From NCBI GenBank assembly GCA_013178305.1, contig JABLXB010000007.1, forward strand, positions 62,001 to 126,000: a DNA stretch of 64,000 nucleotides, in the 5' to 3' direction. The DNA comes from Bacillota bacterium. Lineage in GTDB: Bacteria; Bacillota; Sulfobacillia; JABLXB01. This document shows, piece after piece, positions 51,446 to 60,151 of this stretch. Both the position numbers and the translations under genes were made by a program. Position 1 is the first letter of the stretch. Every line of letters starts with the position of its first letter. Below the pieces are notes generated by a model, which was not told where the DNA came from, did not search any database, and worked only from the letters and a program-made list of their open reading frames with translations.

Positions 51446-52387
51446 ATGAAGGTTCTCCTGATATTCGTTGACGGCATGGGGATTGGCCCCGAGGACCCTT
51501 CGGTCAATCCCTTTCTTACTGCCGGCATCCCGTTTCTGCGCGGAATCTTCGGCCGCCGCGGGGGGCCGCCCGCGGGGGCGGCCGTGGTGTCGGGCGAGGT
51601 GGCGGCGGTCCCGCTCGACGCCACACTTGGCGTGCCGGGCCTGCCCCAGAGCGCTACCGGCCAGACCACGATCCTGACGGGGGAAAACGCCGCGGCCCTG
51701 GCGGGGCGCCACGTCAACGCGCACCCGACGCCCGAACTCGTCGCTGTGCTGGAGCGGTCCAGCATATACCGGCGCGTGCTCGCGGCGGGGAAGTCGGTCA
51801 CGTTCATCAATGCCTACCGCGACGAGGCGTTCGACATGATGAAGGACGGCACTTACCCGGCATCGGTCAGCACGATGGCGGCGCTCCGGGCGGGCGTCAA
51901 GCTCAGGACGATAAAGGACCTGCTCGAAGGTCAGGCAGTCTACCACGACGTCACGTCCGGCATCCTGCGAGAACACGGTTACGACGTCCCGGAGGTGTCG
52001 CCGGAGGAGGCGGGCATACGCGCCGCGAGGATCGCGCTGGCGCACGACTTCTCGATGTTCGAGTTCTTCCTCACCGACATAACGGGCCACCGTGGCGAGA
52101 TGCAGCGGGCGCGGCGCGTGCTCGAGAGGCTCGACGCGTTTCTCGGCGCGGCGCTGGGGGTCGCTGCAGCGAGACACCCGCGCGATCTTTGTGTTATTAT
52201 CACGAGCGACCACGGTAATATCGAGGACCTGTCGACTCCGTCCCACACATGTAACCCCGTTCCGGGGATGTTCTTCGGGGCGCCACCGGGGGGCGGACTG
52301 TTCCGCATATTCGGTTTGAGGAGTATCTGCGACATCGCCGGCGCGGTAATGAGGCTGCTCGGTGTGCGGGAGGGGGCTGGCGTATGA
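51446..52387 (+). CDS. Alkaline-phosphatase-superfamily metalloenzyme (phosphoglyceromutase-like)
   Basis: A 313-residue protein with the metal-binding frame of the alkaline phosphatase/phosphopentomutase superfamily. Asp9 (FVDGMGIG) and a Ser/Thr-rich loop GLPQSATGQTTILTGEN supply the first metal site, and TSDHGNIEDLS gives the Asp-His pair and the second. A conserved His (PSHTCNPVP) is typical of cofactor-independent phosphoglycerate mutase relatives. The protein lacks the large insert of true iPGM. Its stop overlaps the methyltransferase gene start by four bases. Substrate not known. Confidence 0.8.
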   Translation: MKVLLIFVDGMGIGPEDPSVNPFLTAGIPFLRGIFGRRGGPPAGAAVVSGEVAAVPLDATLGVPGLPQSATGQTTILTGENAAALAGRHVNAHPTPELVAVLERSSIYRRVLAAGKSVTFINAYRDEAFDMMKDGTYPASVSTMAALRAGVKLRTIKDLLEGQAVYHDVTSGILREHGYDVPEVSPEEAGIRAARIALAHDFSMFEFFLTDITGHRGEMQRARRVLERLDAFLGAALGVAAARHPRDLCVIITSDHGNIEDLSTPSHTCNPVPGMFFGAPPGGGLFRIFGLRSICDIAGAVMRLLGVREGAGV

Positions 52388-52908
52388 GTCTGCAAGCGAC
52401 GGTTTTCGAGACAGGCGCCGGATGGTGCGGCTTCGCGTGGTCCGCGGGAGGGCTGACCGCGTTCGGCTTGCCGATGCCTTCTGAGGCGGTATTGATTGAG
52501 GAAATGGCGCGGGCCGCGTTGAGGCCGGAGGACGGCATTCCCGCCCCGTGGAGGGGGCTGGTCACGGACGTCCGGAGGTACTTTGAGGGCAAGGAGCGGG
52601 TCGAGTTCTATTCGTACCCCGTGGACCTGACGGGGACAGGCCCGTTCGCCCGCAGGGTGTACGCCGTGATGCGCGGCATACCCTGGGGAGAGGTCCGCAC
52701 CTACGGCGAGGTTGCCGCAGGGGCGGGGAACCCCCGCGCCGCGAGGGCCGCGGGGCAGGCCTGCGCGGACAATCCCGTCCCGCTGATCATTCCCTGCCAC
52801 CGGGTGGTCGCGGCGGGCGGGATAGGTGGTTTCGGGGGGCGTCTCGAACTCAAACGCCTGCTGCTGGGCATTGAGGGCGTCAAGAGCTACGGGGAACGGA
52901 AGTGTTGA
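52384..52908 (+). CDS. ogt: Methylated-DNA--protein-cysteine methyltransferase (Ogt/MGMT)
   Basis: A 174-residue suicide repair protein that removes O6-methylguanine. The N-terminal domain is weakly conserved. The C-terminal active-site domain has the helix-turn-helix FARRVYAVMRGIPWGEVRTY, GEVAAGAGNPRAARAAGQA and the active-site motif IIPCHRVVAAGG with the acceptor Cys. The end GGFGGRLELKRLLLGIEG is complete. It overlaps the upstream gene by four bases (ATGA) and ends 6 bases before mutS2, so it is probably part of a DNA-repair transcript. Confidence 0.93.
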   Translation: MSLQATVFETGAGWCGFAWSAGGLTAFGLPMPSEAVLIEEMARAALRPEDGIPAPWRGLVTDVRRYFEGKERVEFYSYPVDLTGTGPFARRVYAVMRGIPWGEVRTYGEVAAGAGNPRAARAAGQACADNPVPLIIPCHRVVAAGGIGGFGGRLELKRLLLGIEGVKSYGERKC

Positions 52909-52913
52909 CTTAG

Positions 52914-55337
52914 TTGGTTGATGAGAGGACTCTGAGAGTACTCGAATTCGATAAGATAGTCGCCATGCTGGCCGAGCGTGCGATCACGGATCGCGGCAGG
53001 CGGAAAGCGATGGACGTGGCGCCTTGCACAGAGCGCGGACAGGCGAGCCGCGCGCTGGCCGAGACTACGGAGGCGGCCGCGATACTCGAGACGAAATCGC
53101 CCCCACTACGCGGGATACGGGACATCGCGGCGGTTGTGAAGCGCTGCGAACTCGGCGGTACTGCCGGTCCTGGTGAGCTTGTGGACGTAGCTGCCACAGC
53201 TTCTGTCACATCCGATCTCAAGCGATTCCTGTCGCAGGTCACCCAGCCCGGGTCCCCGCTTCATTCGCGCGCGGCGCGGCTCTGCAACCTGAGAGACCTC
53301 TCGCTTTCGATAATGGAGTGCCTGACCGACGAGGCCGAGGTCAGGGACGACGCCTCGCCCGAACTCAAGCGCATACGCTCGCAGATGCGGAACCTCGCGG
53401 CGAAGGTGCGCGAGAGGCTCGATTCAATGACCAGGTCACCCGATATGGTGCGGCTCCTGCAGGAGCCCATAGTGACCCTCCGCGCGGGGCGGTACGTGAT
53501 CCCCGTGAGGCAGGAGCACAAGGCGCTCGTCCCCGGCGTGGTCCACGACCAGTCCGCCAGCGGCGCGACGCTGTTCGTCGAGCCCATGGCCGTCGTGGAG
53601 ATGAACAACGACATACGCCGGCTGGAGATGGCCGAGCGGGACGAGATCGAGCGGATCCTGCGCGACCTGTCGGCGAGGGTCTCCGAGCGCGCGGACGAAC
53701 TGCTCGAGACGATCGAAGCGGCGGCGTGGATAGACTTCGCCTTCGCGAAAGGCCGCCTGAGCATCGACATGGAGGCCTCCGAGCCGGTGCTCGGGTCGGG
53801 GTGGGTGATCGACCTCAAGCGGGCAAGACACCCGCTCCTGCACGGGGATGTCGTGCCGGTGGACGTCCATCTGGGCAGGTCTTTCGACACCCTGGTGATC
53901 ACGGGGCCGAACACCGGCGGCAAGACGGTTACCCTCAAGACGGTGGGGCTGCTGACCCTCATGGCTCATGCGGGGCTCCACCTGCCGGCCGGTTACGGGT
54001 CGGTGATATCGCTGTTCAACGGGGTTTTCTGCGACGTGGGCGACGAGCAGTCGATCGAGCAGAGCCTGAGCACGTTCAGTTCGCACATGTCGCACATCGT
54101 GGAGATCATCCGCAAGGCGGGGGAGGGGAGCCTGGTTCTCCTCGACGAGCTTGGGGCGGGTACCGACCCGGCTGAGGGCTCGGCCCTTGCTATGGCCATC
54201 CTCGAGCACCTTCACTCGGCCGGGGCGAGGACTATCGCCACCACACACTACAGTGAACTGAAGTCGTTCGCGTTCACCCGGGACAGGGTCGAGAACGCCT
54301 CGGTCGAGTTCGACGTGGAGACGCTGAGGCCGACGTACAGGTTGACGATCGGTCTGCCGGGACGCAGCAACGCGTTCGAGATAGCCGCGAGGCTCGGCTT
54401 GGACGGGTCGATCATCGACAAGGCCCGCGGTTTCGTCGGGCGCGAGGGCCTCCGGGTGGAGGACATGATCGCCGAGATCGAGCGCGTCAAGCGGGCGGCC
54501 GAGGAGGACCAGCGCGCGGCGGAGGCGGCGAGGCGCGCGGTCGTGAAGCTCAAAGAAGAGTACTCGCGCAGGCTGCAGGACCTGCGAACGCGGGAGAACG
54601 CCATACTACAGAAGGCCCAGGCCGACGCGCTCGCCGTGGTGCAGAAGGCCAAGGCGCGCGCTCGCGAGGCTATGGACCGGTTGAAGGAGGCGGAGCGGAT
54701 CTCCTCCCGCGAGAGAGAGGCGCTCGTGCAGCAGGCGCGCGACGCGCTGAGGGAGGCTGCCCAGGAGGCCAGGGCCCCGGGCGGCCTCGATGACGCCCTC
54801 GACGGCGCGCCGGGTACCGGGACCACCGCGCCGTACGACGGTCCGTCACTCGATTCGGTCAAGCCGGGAGACAGCGTGTTTGTCAGGAGCATCGGACAGG
54901 TTGGCCGTGTTCTGGACAAACCGGGACCATCTGGGGACGTGCTGGTACAGATCGGTATCTTAAAGATTCAGGTAAATGTCCACGACCTGGTTGCGGCGCC
55001 CGGCGCGGAGCCCGGCGCCGCGCCCGGGGAAACGCTCCCCGCTCAGCGCAGCGCCGATGGAATCGTGCGGGTAATGAGCGACAAGGCCAGGGAGGTGTCC
55101 CCGGAGATAGACCTCCGCGGGATGACGGTTGACGAGGCGCTCATGGCGGTAGACAAGTATCTCGATGACGCGCTCCTCGGCGGGGTCCCGCAGGTGAGGA
55201 TAATTCACGGCAAGGGCACCGGAGCGTTGAGGAGCGCCGTGCGGGAGTTTCTCCGGCACCATCCCCACGTGGCGTCTTTTCGTTTCGGCGCGCAGGGGGA
55301 GGGCGGTGACGGGGTAAGCGTGGCTTCGCTGAAGTAG
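52914..55337 (+). CDS. mutS2: Endonuclease MutS2
   Basis: An 807-residue MutS2 protein. The N-terminal clamp/lever region (1-300), ATPase domain with Walker A GPNTGGKTVTLKTVGL and Walker B LVLLDELGAGTDP, a long coiled-coil (about 510-640, KRAAEEDQRAAEAARRAV), a KOW-like segment and a C-terminal Smr nuclease domain (about 720-807, EIDLRGMTVDEALMAVDKYL and IIHGKGTGALR) are all present. MutS2 processes recombination intermediates and acts in rescue of collided ribosomes in Bacillus. The start is TTG. It ends with a terminator. Confidence 0.96.
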   Translation: MVDERTLRVLEFDKIVAMLAERAITDRGRRKAMDVAPCTERGQASRALAETTEAAAILETKSPPLRGIRDIAAVVKRCELGGTAGPGELVDVAATASVTSDLKRFLSQVTQPGSPLHSRAARLCNLRDLSLSIMECLTDEAEVRDDASPELKRIRSQMRNLAAKVRERLDSMTRSPDMVRLLQEPIVTLRAGRYVIPVRQEHKALVPGVVHDQSASGATLFVEPMAVVEMNNDIRRLEMAERDEIERILRDLSARVSERADELLETIEAAAWIDFAFAKGRLSIDMEASEPVLGSGWVIDLKRARHPLLHGDVVPVDVHLGRSFDTLVITGPNTGGKTVTLKTVGLLTLMAHAGLHLPAGYGSVISLFNGVFCDVGDEQSIEQSLSTFSSHMSHIVEIIRKAGEGSLVLLDELGAGTDPAEGSALAMAILEHLHSAGARTIATTHYSELKSFAFTRDRVENASVEFDVETLRPTYRLTIGLPGRSNAFEIAARLGLDGSIIDKARGFVGREGLRVEDMIAEIERVKRAAEEDQRAAEAARRAVVKLKEEYSRRLQDLRTRENAILQKAQADALAVVQKAKARAREAMDRLKEAERISSREREALVQQARDALREAAQEARAPGGLDDALDGAPGTGTTAPYDGPSLDSVKPGDSVFVRSIGQVGRVLDKPGPSGDVLVQIGILKIQVNVHDLVAAPGAEPGAAPGETLPAQRSADGIVRVMSDKAREVSPEIDLRGMTVDEALMAVDKYLDDALLGGVPQVRIIHGKGTGALRSAVREFLRHHPHVASFRFGAQGEGGDGVSVASLK

Positions 55338-55352
55338 GCTCCGAGGGGCTGG

Positions 55353-55390
55353 ACGGGGAGGCGCCAGGCAAATGTGCCCTCCCCGTTTCA
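55353..55390 (+). terminator. Terminator after mutS2
   Basis: Stem ACGGGGAGG (55353-55361) with CCTCCCCGT (55378-55386), 16-base loop, then TTCATT. The T-run is weak. Confidence 0.6.
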
Positions 55391-55723
55391 TTCGGGCACT
55401 CTGGATACCACGTTCTGCGCGGAGAACAATACCTGGCAGCAAGACGGCCAGACCTGGTTCTGCGAGGCTGAACCTCGTTTACCGGGAGTGGTGACAGTGA
55501 AGGCGCCCTGGGGGTCAGGTCCAAGAGATCGAAGGCCGCGGAAGGGGCTTTGCCCGCCGGTCATCCTTGCGACGAGTGGGAGGATCTCAGACGGTAGAAT
55601 AACGGGACCCGCCAGCCAATACGAATTATCTCGGTCGCCCACCCGCGTTCCACAGGTCCGGGTTAAACGTGGTATGGGTCGCCTCCGCATACGCCGCCTC
55701 ACGAAAGGAGAAACCGGTGCCCC
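55391..55723. other. Spacer upstream of the P-type ATPase, no gene recognised
   Basis: 333 bases with an open plus-strand frame that has no family likeness. The leader-like position before a cation ATPase invites a metal-responsive riboswitch, but the conserved yybP-ykoY or M-box sequences were not found. Confidence 0.3.
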
Positions 55724-58372
55724 GTGAACACGTCGACGGCGCCGCTACAGGCCGGTCTTTCCGGGGCCGGTGGTCTGACGGATCGCGAAGCCCGCAGGCG
55801 GCTCGAGAGATTCGGGCCGAATGAGATCGAGAAGCCCCCCGGCCCGGGTATCCCGCGGATGTTCCTGGAGCAGGTCGGGGACATCCTGGTGCTGTTCCTC
55901 ATAGGTGCCACCCTGGTGTCCGTCCTGGCGGGCGAATTGCTCGATGCCTCCGTTATCCTGGCAATTGTCGCGGTGAACTCCGTGATAGGCGTAGTTCAGC
56001 AGTACCAGGCGCAGCGGGCGCTGGAAGCCCTTGACGAACTGGCCGCGCCGACCGCCAGGGTCAGAAGGCGGGGCGGGTGGAGGGTGATCCCGTCGAGGGA
56101 GCTGGTGCCCGGCGACATCGTCGCCGTCGAGGCCGGAGACAGGGTCCCTGCTGACATGGATGCAATCGAGTCCGCCAACCTCAGGGTCGACGAGTCAATT
56201 CTGACGGGCGAATCCGTACCGGTCGAGAAGGACGCCCGCGCGGGAAATCACCACCTGTTCGCGGGGACCACTGTAGCGTACGGCAGGGCCACCGGGGTCG
56301 TGACGGCGACGGGTATGCGGACCCGCGTGGGCCGCCTGGCGCGGACCATCGCGCGCTCGCCCAACGAGGACCCGCCGCTGAAGAAGAAGTTGAACGCCGT
56401 GGGGGAGGCCCTGGCCGCGGCGTGCCTGTTGCTCGTGGGGGCGACACTTGCCGCCGGCCTGCTCAGGAGGGAGCCCCTGCTCGAGATGTTCCTGACGTCG
56501 GTGAGCCTGGGTGTGGCCGCCGTACCAGAAGGTCTGCCCGCGGTGGTGACGGTCGTGCTCGCCCTCGGGACGCGGCGAATGAGCGCCAGGAACGCGATCG
56601 TCCGCAACCTGGCGTCGGTGGAAACGCTGGGGTCGGTGACAGTTATCTGCTCCGACAAAACCGGGACGCTCACCATGAACGAGATGAGCGTCACCGAGAT
56701 GTTTTGTGGTGGAGAGCGGTTCGCGGTAAGCGGGAGCGGGTATGCTCCCGAAGGGCAATTCCAGCCCCTGGGCCGGCACAGCGGCGACGCCCCAACCCCC
56801 GCCCACGAACCCCTGCGCACGATGCTATTGGGAGGGCTTCTCTGTAGCGACGCTCTCCTCCAGAAGGAGAAAAGAGGATGGAGAGTCATCGGCGACCCCA
56901 CGGAGGGTGCCCTGGTGGTCGCGGCGGCCAAGGCCGGTCTGCGTCGCGCCGAATGCGAGAGCGTGTATCGGCGGGTCTTCGAGATCCCTTTCGACTCCAC
57001 CCGCAAGATGATGACCACGATTCACAGGACGCCGGAAATGCAGAACGGGGCCCCGCGCTACGTCTCCTTCACCAAGGGTTCCCCGGACGTGGTGCTCGGC
57101 AGGTGTACGAGCGTGATGCTCCAGGACTCGCGAGTCAGGATCGACCCCGTCATCCGCCGGCAACTGGAATCCACGGTCAGGTCGATGGCATCCCGGGCGC
57201 TCCGGGTTCTGGCGCTCGCCACCAGGGAATGGGACGGCGAGGGCTGGAGGTCCGGGGCAGTCGAGGACGGCCTGATGCTCGTCGGCTACTTCGGAATGAT
57301 AGACCCGCCGCGGCCCGAGGCTGGCCCCGCTGTGGCGAAATGCAGGGCCGCGGGCATTACTCCCGTCATGATCACCGGTGACCTGGTGCCGACGGCGATG
57401 GCGGTGGCGAGATCGATCGGCATCTGCGCCGAGGGAGAGAAGGCCGTTCTCGGTTCCGACGTGGGCCGTTTGAGCGACACCGCCCTCCTCAAGGTAGCCA
57501 GGGACGCCAGGGTCTACGCCGAGGTTTCCCCCGAACACAAGTCGCGGATCGTCCAGGCGCTCAAGCAGGACGGGCACATCGTCGCCATGACGGGGGACGG
57601 GGTCAACGACGCTCCCGCGCTGAAGTGGGCCGATATCGGGATCGCAATGGGGGTCAAGGGGACAGACGTCGCCCGAGAGGCCTCGGACATGGTCCTTACC
57701 GACGACAACTTCGCGACCATCGTCACGGCGATCGAGGAGGGCCGCACGATATACGCCAACGTCCGCAAGTGCATCCGGTACCTCCTGTCGTGCAACTCAG
57801 GGGAACTGATTACCGTGGTCGGCGCGGTGTTAGCCGGGATGGGGAGGCCCCTCGTCGCCGCCCAGATCCTGTGGGTAAACCTCGTGACCGACGCCGCTCC
57901 GGCGATTGCGCTGGGTATGGAAAAGCCCGAGCAGGACACCCTCAACGCGCGGCCGCCTGATCCCGGCCAGGGCATATTCACCCTGGGCATGGTTGTGAGG
58001 CTGCTGGCGGAGGGTCTGTGGATAGGCGCCCTGAGCCTCGGCACATATGCGTTTGACCTGTACAGCGGGGGTTCAATCGCGCACGCCAGGTCAATGTGCT
58101 TCGGCGTGCTGGTGTTCATGCAGCTGTTCCACGCCAACAACTGCCGGTCGGAGCGCCGGTCCGTATTCGAATCAGGCCCGTTCAGTAGCATTCCAATGGT
58201 CCTGGCGCTGGCGGTTTCCGCCCTCGCCCAGCTGTTCGTGATGGCGGGCCCGCTTGCCCCCGTGTTCGGGGTCGAGCAACTGGCTGCCGCGGAGTGGCTA
58301 TTCGTGGCAGTTGTATCCGCGACGATAGTGCCCGTGTCGGAGACGATCAAGACGGTGGTCCCGGTGGAGTGA
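55724..58372 (+). CDS. Calcium-type (P2A) cation-translocating P-type ATPase
   Basis: An 882-residue ATPase with N-terminal cation-ATPase domain (1-60), ten predicted membrane helices, actuator TGES (DESILTGESVPVEKD), helix 4 PEGLP, phosphorylation motif DKTGTLTMNE, nucleotide-binding domain with KGSPD, hinge TGDGVNDAPALKWADIGIAMG and the C-terminal four-helix block. This is the SERCA/PMR1-like P2A group, probably exporting Ca2+ or Mn2+. The start is GTG with AAAGGAG upstream. The next gene, convergent, is a MntP/YtaF-like membrane protein. Confidence 0.93.
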   Translation: MNTSTAPLQAGLSGAGGLTDREARRRLERFGPNEIEKPPGPGIPRMFLEQVGDILVLFLIGATLVSVLAGELLDASVILAIVAVNSVIGVVQQYQAQRALEALDELAAPTARVRRRGGWRVIPSRELVPGDIVAVEAGDRVPADMDAIESANLRVDESILTGESVPVEKDARAGNHHLFAGTTVAYGRATGVVTATGMRTRVGRLARTIARSPNEDPPLKKKLNAVGEALAAACLLLVGATLAAGLLRREPLLEMFLTSVSLGVAAVPEGLPAVVTVVLALGTRRMSARNAIVRNLASVETLGSVTVICSDKTGTLTMNEMSVTEMFCGGERFAVSGSGYAPEGQFQPLGRHSGDAPTPAHEPLRTMLLGGLLCSDALLQKEKRGWRVIGDPTEGALVVAAAKAGLRRAECESVYRRVFEIPFDSTRKMMTTIHRTPEMQNGAPRYVSFTKGSPDVVLGRCTSVMLQDSRVRIDPVIRRQLESTVRSMASRALRVLALATREWDGEGWRSGAVEDGLMLVGYFGMIDPPRPEAGPAVAKCRAAGITPVMITGDLVPTAMAVARSIGICAEGEKAVLGSDVGRLSDTALLKVARDARVYAEVSPEHKSRIVQALKQDGHIVAMTGDGVNDAPALKWADIGIAMGVKGTDVAREASDMVLTDDNFATIVTAIEEGRTIYANVRKCIRYLLSCNSGELITVVGAVLAGMGRPLVAAQILWVNLVTDAAPAIALGMEKPEQDTLNARPPDPGQGIFTLGMVVRLLAEGLWIGALSLGTYAFDLYSGGSIAHARSMCFGVLVFMQLFHANNCRSERRSVFESGPFSSIPMVLALAVSALAQLFVMAGPLAPVFGVEQLAAAEWLFVAVVSATIVPVSETIKTVVPVE

Positions 58373-58423
58373 CGCTCGCGACGGCGCCCCCGCTCCAGGC
58401 CGGCGTGTCACTCAGCGTGTCGC

Positions 58424-59065
58424 TCAGATGAACAGCTCGAAGATTCCGGTCGTCAGCAATAGTACCCCGGCCAGGGGACCGGCGGCGTCGCGGAGCCAAA
58501 CCGAGGCGAACCTGCGGCCCAGGTACATCCCGAGGGATAGCGTAAGCATGCTGAACACGACGAGTGTCGCCGCCAGCACGATGGGGTTGGTCCCGGCCAG
58601 GCCGGCCGCCAGGCCGGTCGGCAGGTTGTTGAGTGTCAGCGCCAGGCCGAGCAGGGCGCCTTCTTTGCGGGTGAGGACCCCGGACACCGACATGGCGCCG
58701 ATGACGGGGTTTTCGAGGACGCAGATGAGCCTGTTCATGGGCTCAATCTTCTCCACGTGGAGCAACCTGACGGGCCCCAGGGTGTCGCCGTCCTGAAGCC
58801 ACCGGGCGGCCTCCTGCAAGACGATCCACGCGCCGACGAGCATGATGGCGACCGAGCCCAGCGCGTGCGCGAACGACGGCCTCACGAGGGCAAACACGAC
58901 CCTGCCCGACAGCAGTGAAAGGAGCGTGCCGGAGGCGGTGATCACCGCGATGAACAGGTTGGAACTGAACGGGACGCGGATCTGTCTGGAACCGTAGGCG
59001 ATGCCAACCACGATATTGTCAAGGTTACATGCGGCGGCCAAGAGTAGCAGACTGGCAGGGTTCAA
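58424..59065 (-). CDS. YtaF-like sporulation membrane protein (MntP superfamily)
   Basis: A 213-residue protein of six membrane helices in two repeats. Each repeat has the NLDN-type motif: AAACNLDNIVVGIAYG near the start and LTLNNLPTGLAAGLAG in the second half. These motifs characterise MntP manganese exporters and the YtaF subgroup, which in spore formers is annotated as sporulation-related, without a proven function. A hydrophilic loop (LHVEKIEPMNRLICVLENP) separates the repeats. It converges on the P-type ATPase gene. Confidence 0.83.
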   Translation of the reverse strand: MNPASLLLLAAACNLDNIVVGIAYGSRQIRVPFSSNLFIAVITASGTLLSLLSGRVVFALVRPSFAHALGSVAIMLVGAWIVLQEAARWLQDGDTLGPVRLLHVEKIEPMNRLICVLENPVIGAMSVSGVLTRKEGALLGLALTLNNLPTGLAAGLAGTNPIVLAATLVVFSMLTLSLGMYLGRRFASVWLRDAAGPLAGVLLLTTGIFELFI

Positions 59066-59180
59066 CAGGCTCTCCTCCCGGAGTCACGTCACCCTGCATC
59101 GTATGTAGCGGCGCGGATAGCGGTCACTCCCGCGAGGAAAACCGTGGCGAGGGGCGAAATGTGATTCTGTTGGGTGGGGG

Positions 59181-60098
59181 GTGCTCCATAAGTCGATGTG
59201 TAAGGAGATTCGAGCGTTTCAACGGAAACCGGCCGCGTTCGCCGCGCGCGTGCGCGCCGCCCGAGTTTTCATCCTACTCCTGGCGCTTCCGGCAATGATT
59301 CCGGCGGTCGCGCCGGGTGTCGCCGTAGCCGCCCCGCAACCTGCCGCCTCGCTCTCCGGAAGGCCGCAGGGTCTCCACCGGCCGGTGCGCGTCCCTGTAC
59401 TGATGTACCATGAGTTCGGCGATTCAACCCACGACCTCTTCTTGAAGAAGGAGCAATTCAAGGCGCAAATCCAGTATCTCAAGGCCAGCGGTTACCATGC
59501 GGTGGCGTTAGGCGACCTCTACGCCGCGCTGAAAGGCAAGGCCGCTCTGCCTCAGAAGCCCGTTGTGCTCACCTTTGACGACGGGTACCTCAGCCACTAT
59601 GAGTTCGTGTACCCCGTCATGAAAGAGAACGGGATGAGGGGGGTTTTCTTCGTAATGCCCGGCTTCGTGGGCAAGGACGGATACGCGTCGTGGGAGCAGC
59701 TCGCTGAGATGGCCGCGGGCGGGATGGAGATAGAAAGCCACTCGTTCTCCCATCCCGACATGAGGCTCGTCGCCGCTGGCCCGCGCCTGACGCTGGAAAC
59801 GCTGGGCGCGAGGGAGGAGATCGAGCGCAGGCTTTCGAGGGAGGTGCGCTTCTTCTGCTATCCGGCCGGCCGCTACGACAGGAAGACCGTCCGGGCCCTG
59901 CAGCGCGCGGGGTATCTCGCCGCGTTTACCACGGCCAACCGGTGGCTCGAGGGGTCCCAGGGGCTGTTCGCACTGCCGCGGCTCCGCATGCGGCGGTCCG
60001 ACACCCTCGAATCTTTCGCTGAGAGACTGAAACCGCCCGCCGCGGCGAGCGCCACGGCGAGCGGCGGTTCTGTCTTCCACAGGCTGCGCCAGGACTGA
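59181..60098 (+). CDS. Exported polysaccharide deacetylase (NodB fold)
   Basis: A 305-residue protein with an N-terminal hydrophobic segment (about 28-50) and a polysaccharide-deacetylase domain. The catalytic motifs are visible: VLTFDDGYLSHYEF (base and metal Asp), IESHSFSHPDM (metal-binding His pair) and FCYPAGRYD. The preceding VPVLMYHEFG opening is typical of the PgaB/YxkH type. Substrate: peptidoglycan, chitin-like or exopolysaccharide amino sugars. The TTG/ATG start is not sure; the frame opens at 59181 after TGGGGGG. Confidence 0.88.
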   Translation: MLHKSMCKEIRAFQRKPAAFAARVRAARVFILLLALPAMIPAVAPGVAVAAPQPAASLSGRPQGLHRPVRVPVLMYHEFGDSTHDLFLKKEQFKAQIQYLKASGYHAVALGDLYAALKGKAALPQKPVVLTFDDGYLSHYEFVYPVMKENGMRGVFFVMPGFVGKDGYASWEQLAEMAAGGMEIESHSFSHPDMRLVAAGPRLTLETLGAREEIERRLSREVRFFCYPAGRYDRKTVRALQRAGYLAAFTTANRWLEGSQGLFALPRLRMRRSDTLESFAERLKPPAAASATASGGSVFHRLRQD

Positions 60099-60151
60099 GG
60101 CGGGCACACACCGGTCGCAGTTTCGACCAGGCATTGCAGCCGCCATCATCC

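Noticed and set aside
55391-55723. Manganese or magnesium riboswitch before the P-type ATPase
   Set aside because: The position would fit, but the conserved yybP-ykoY and M-box elements could not be found by eye.
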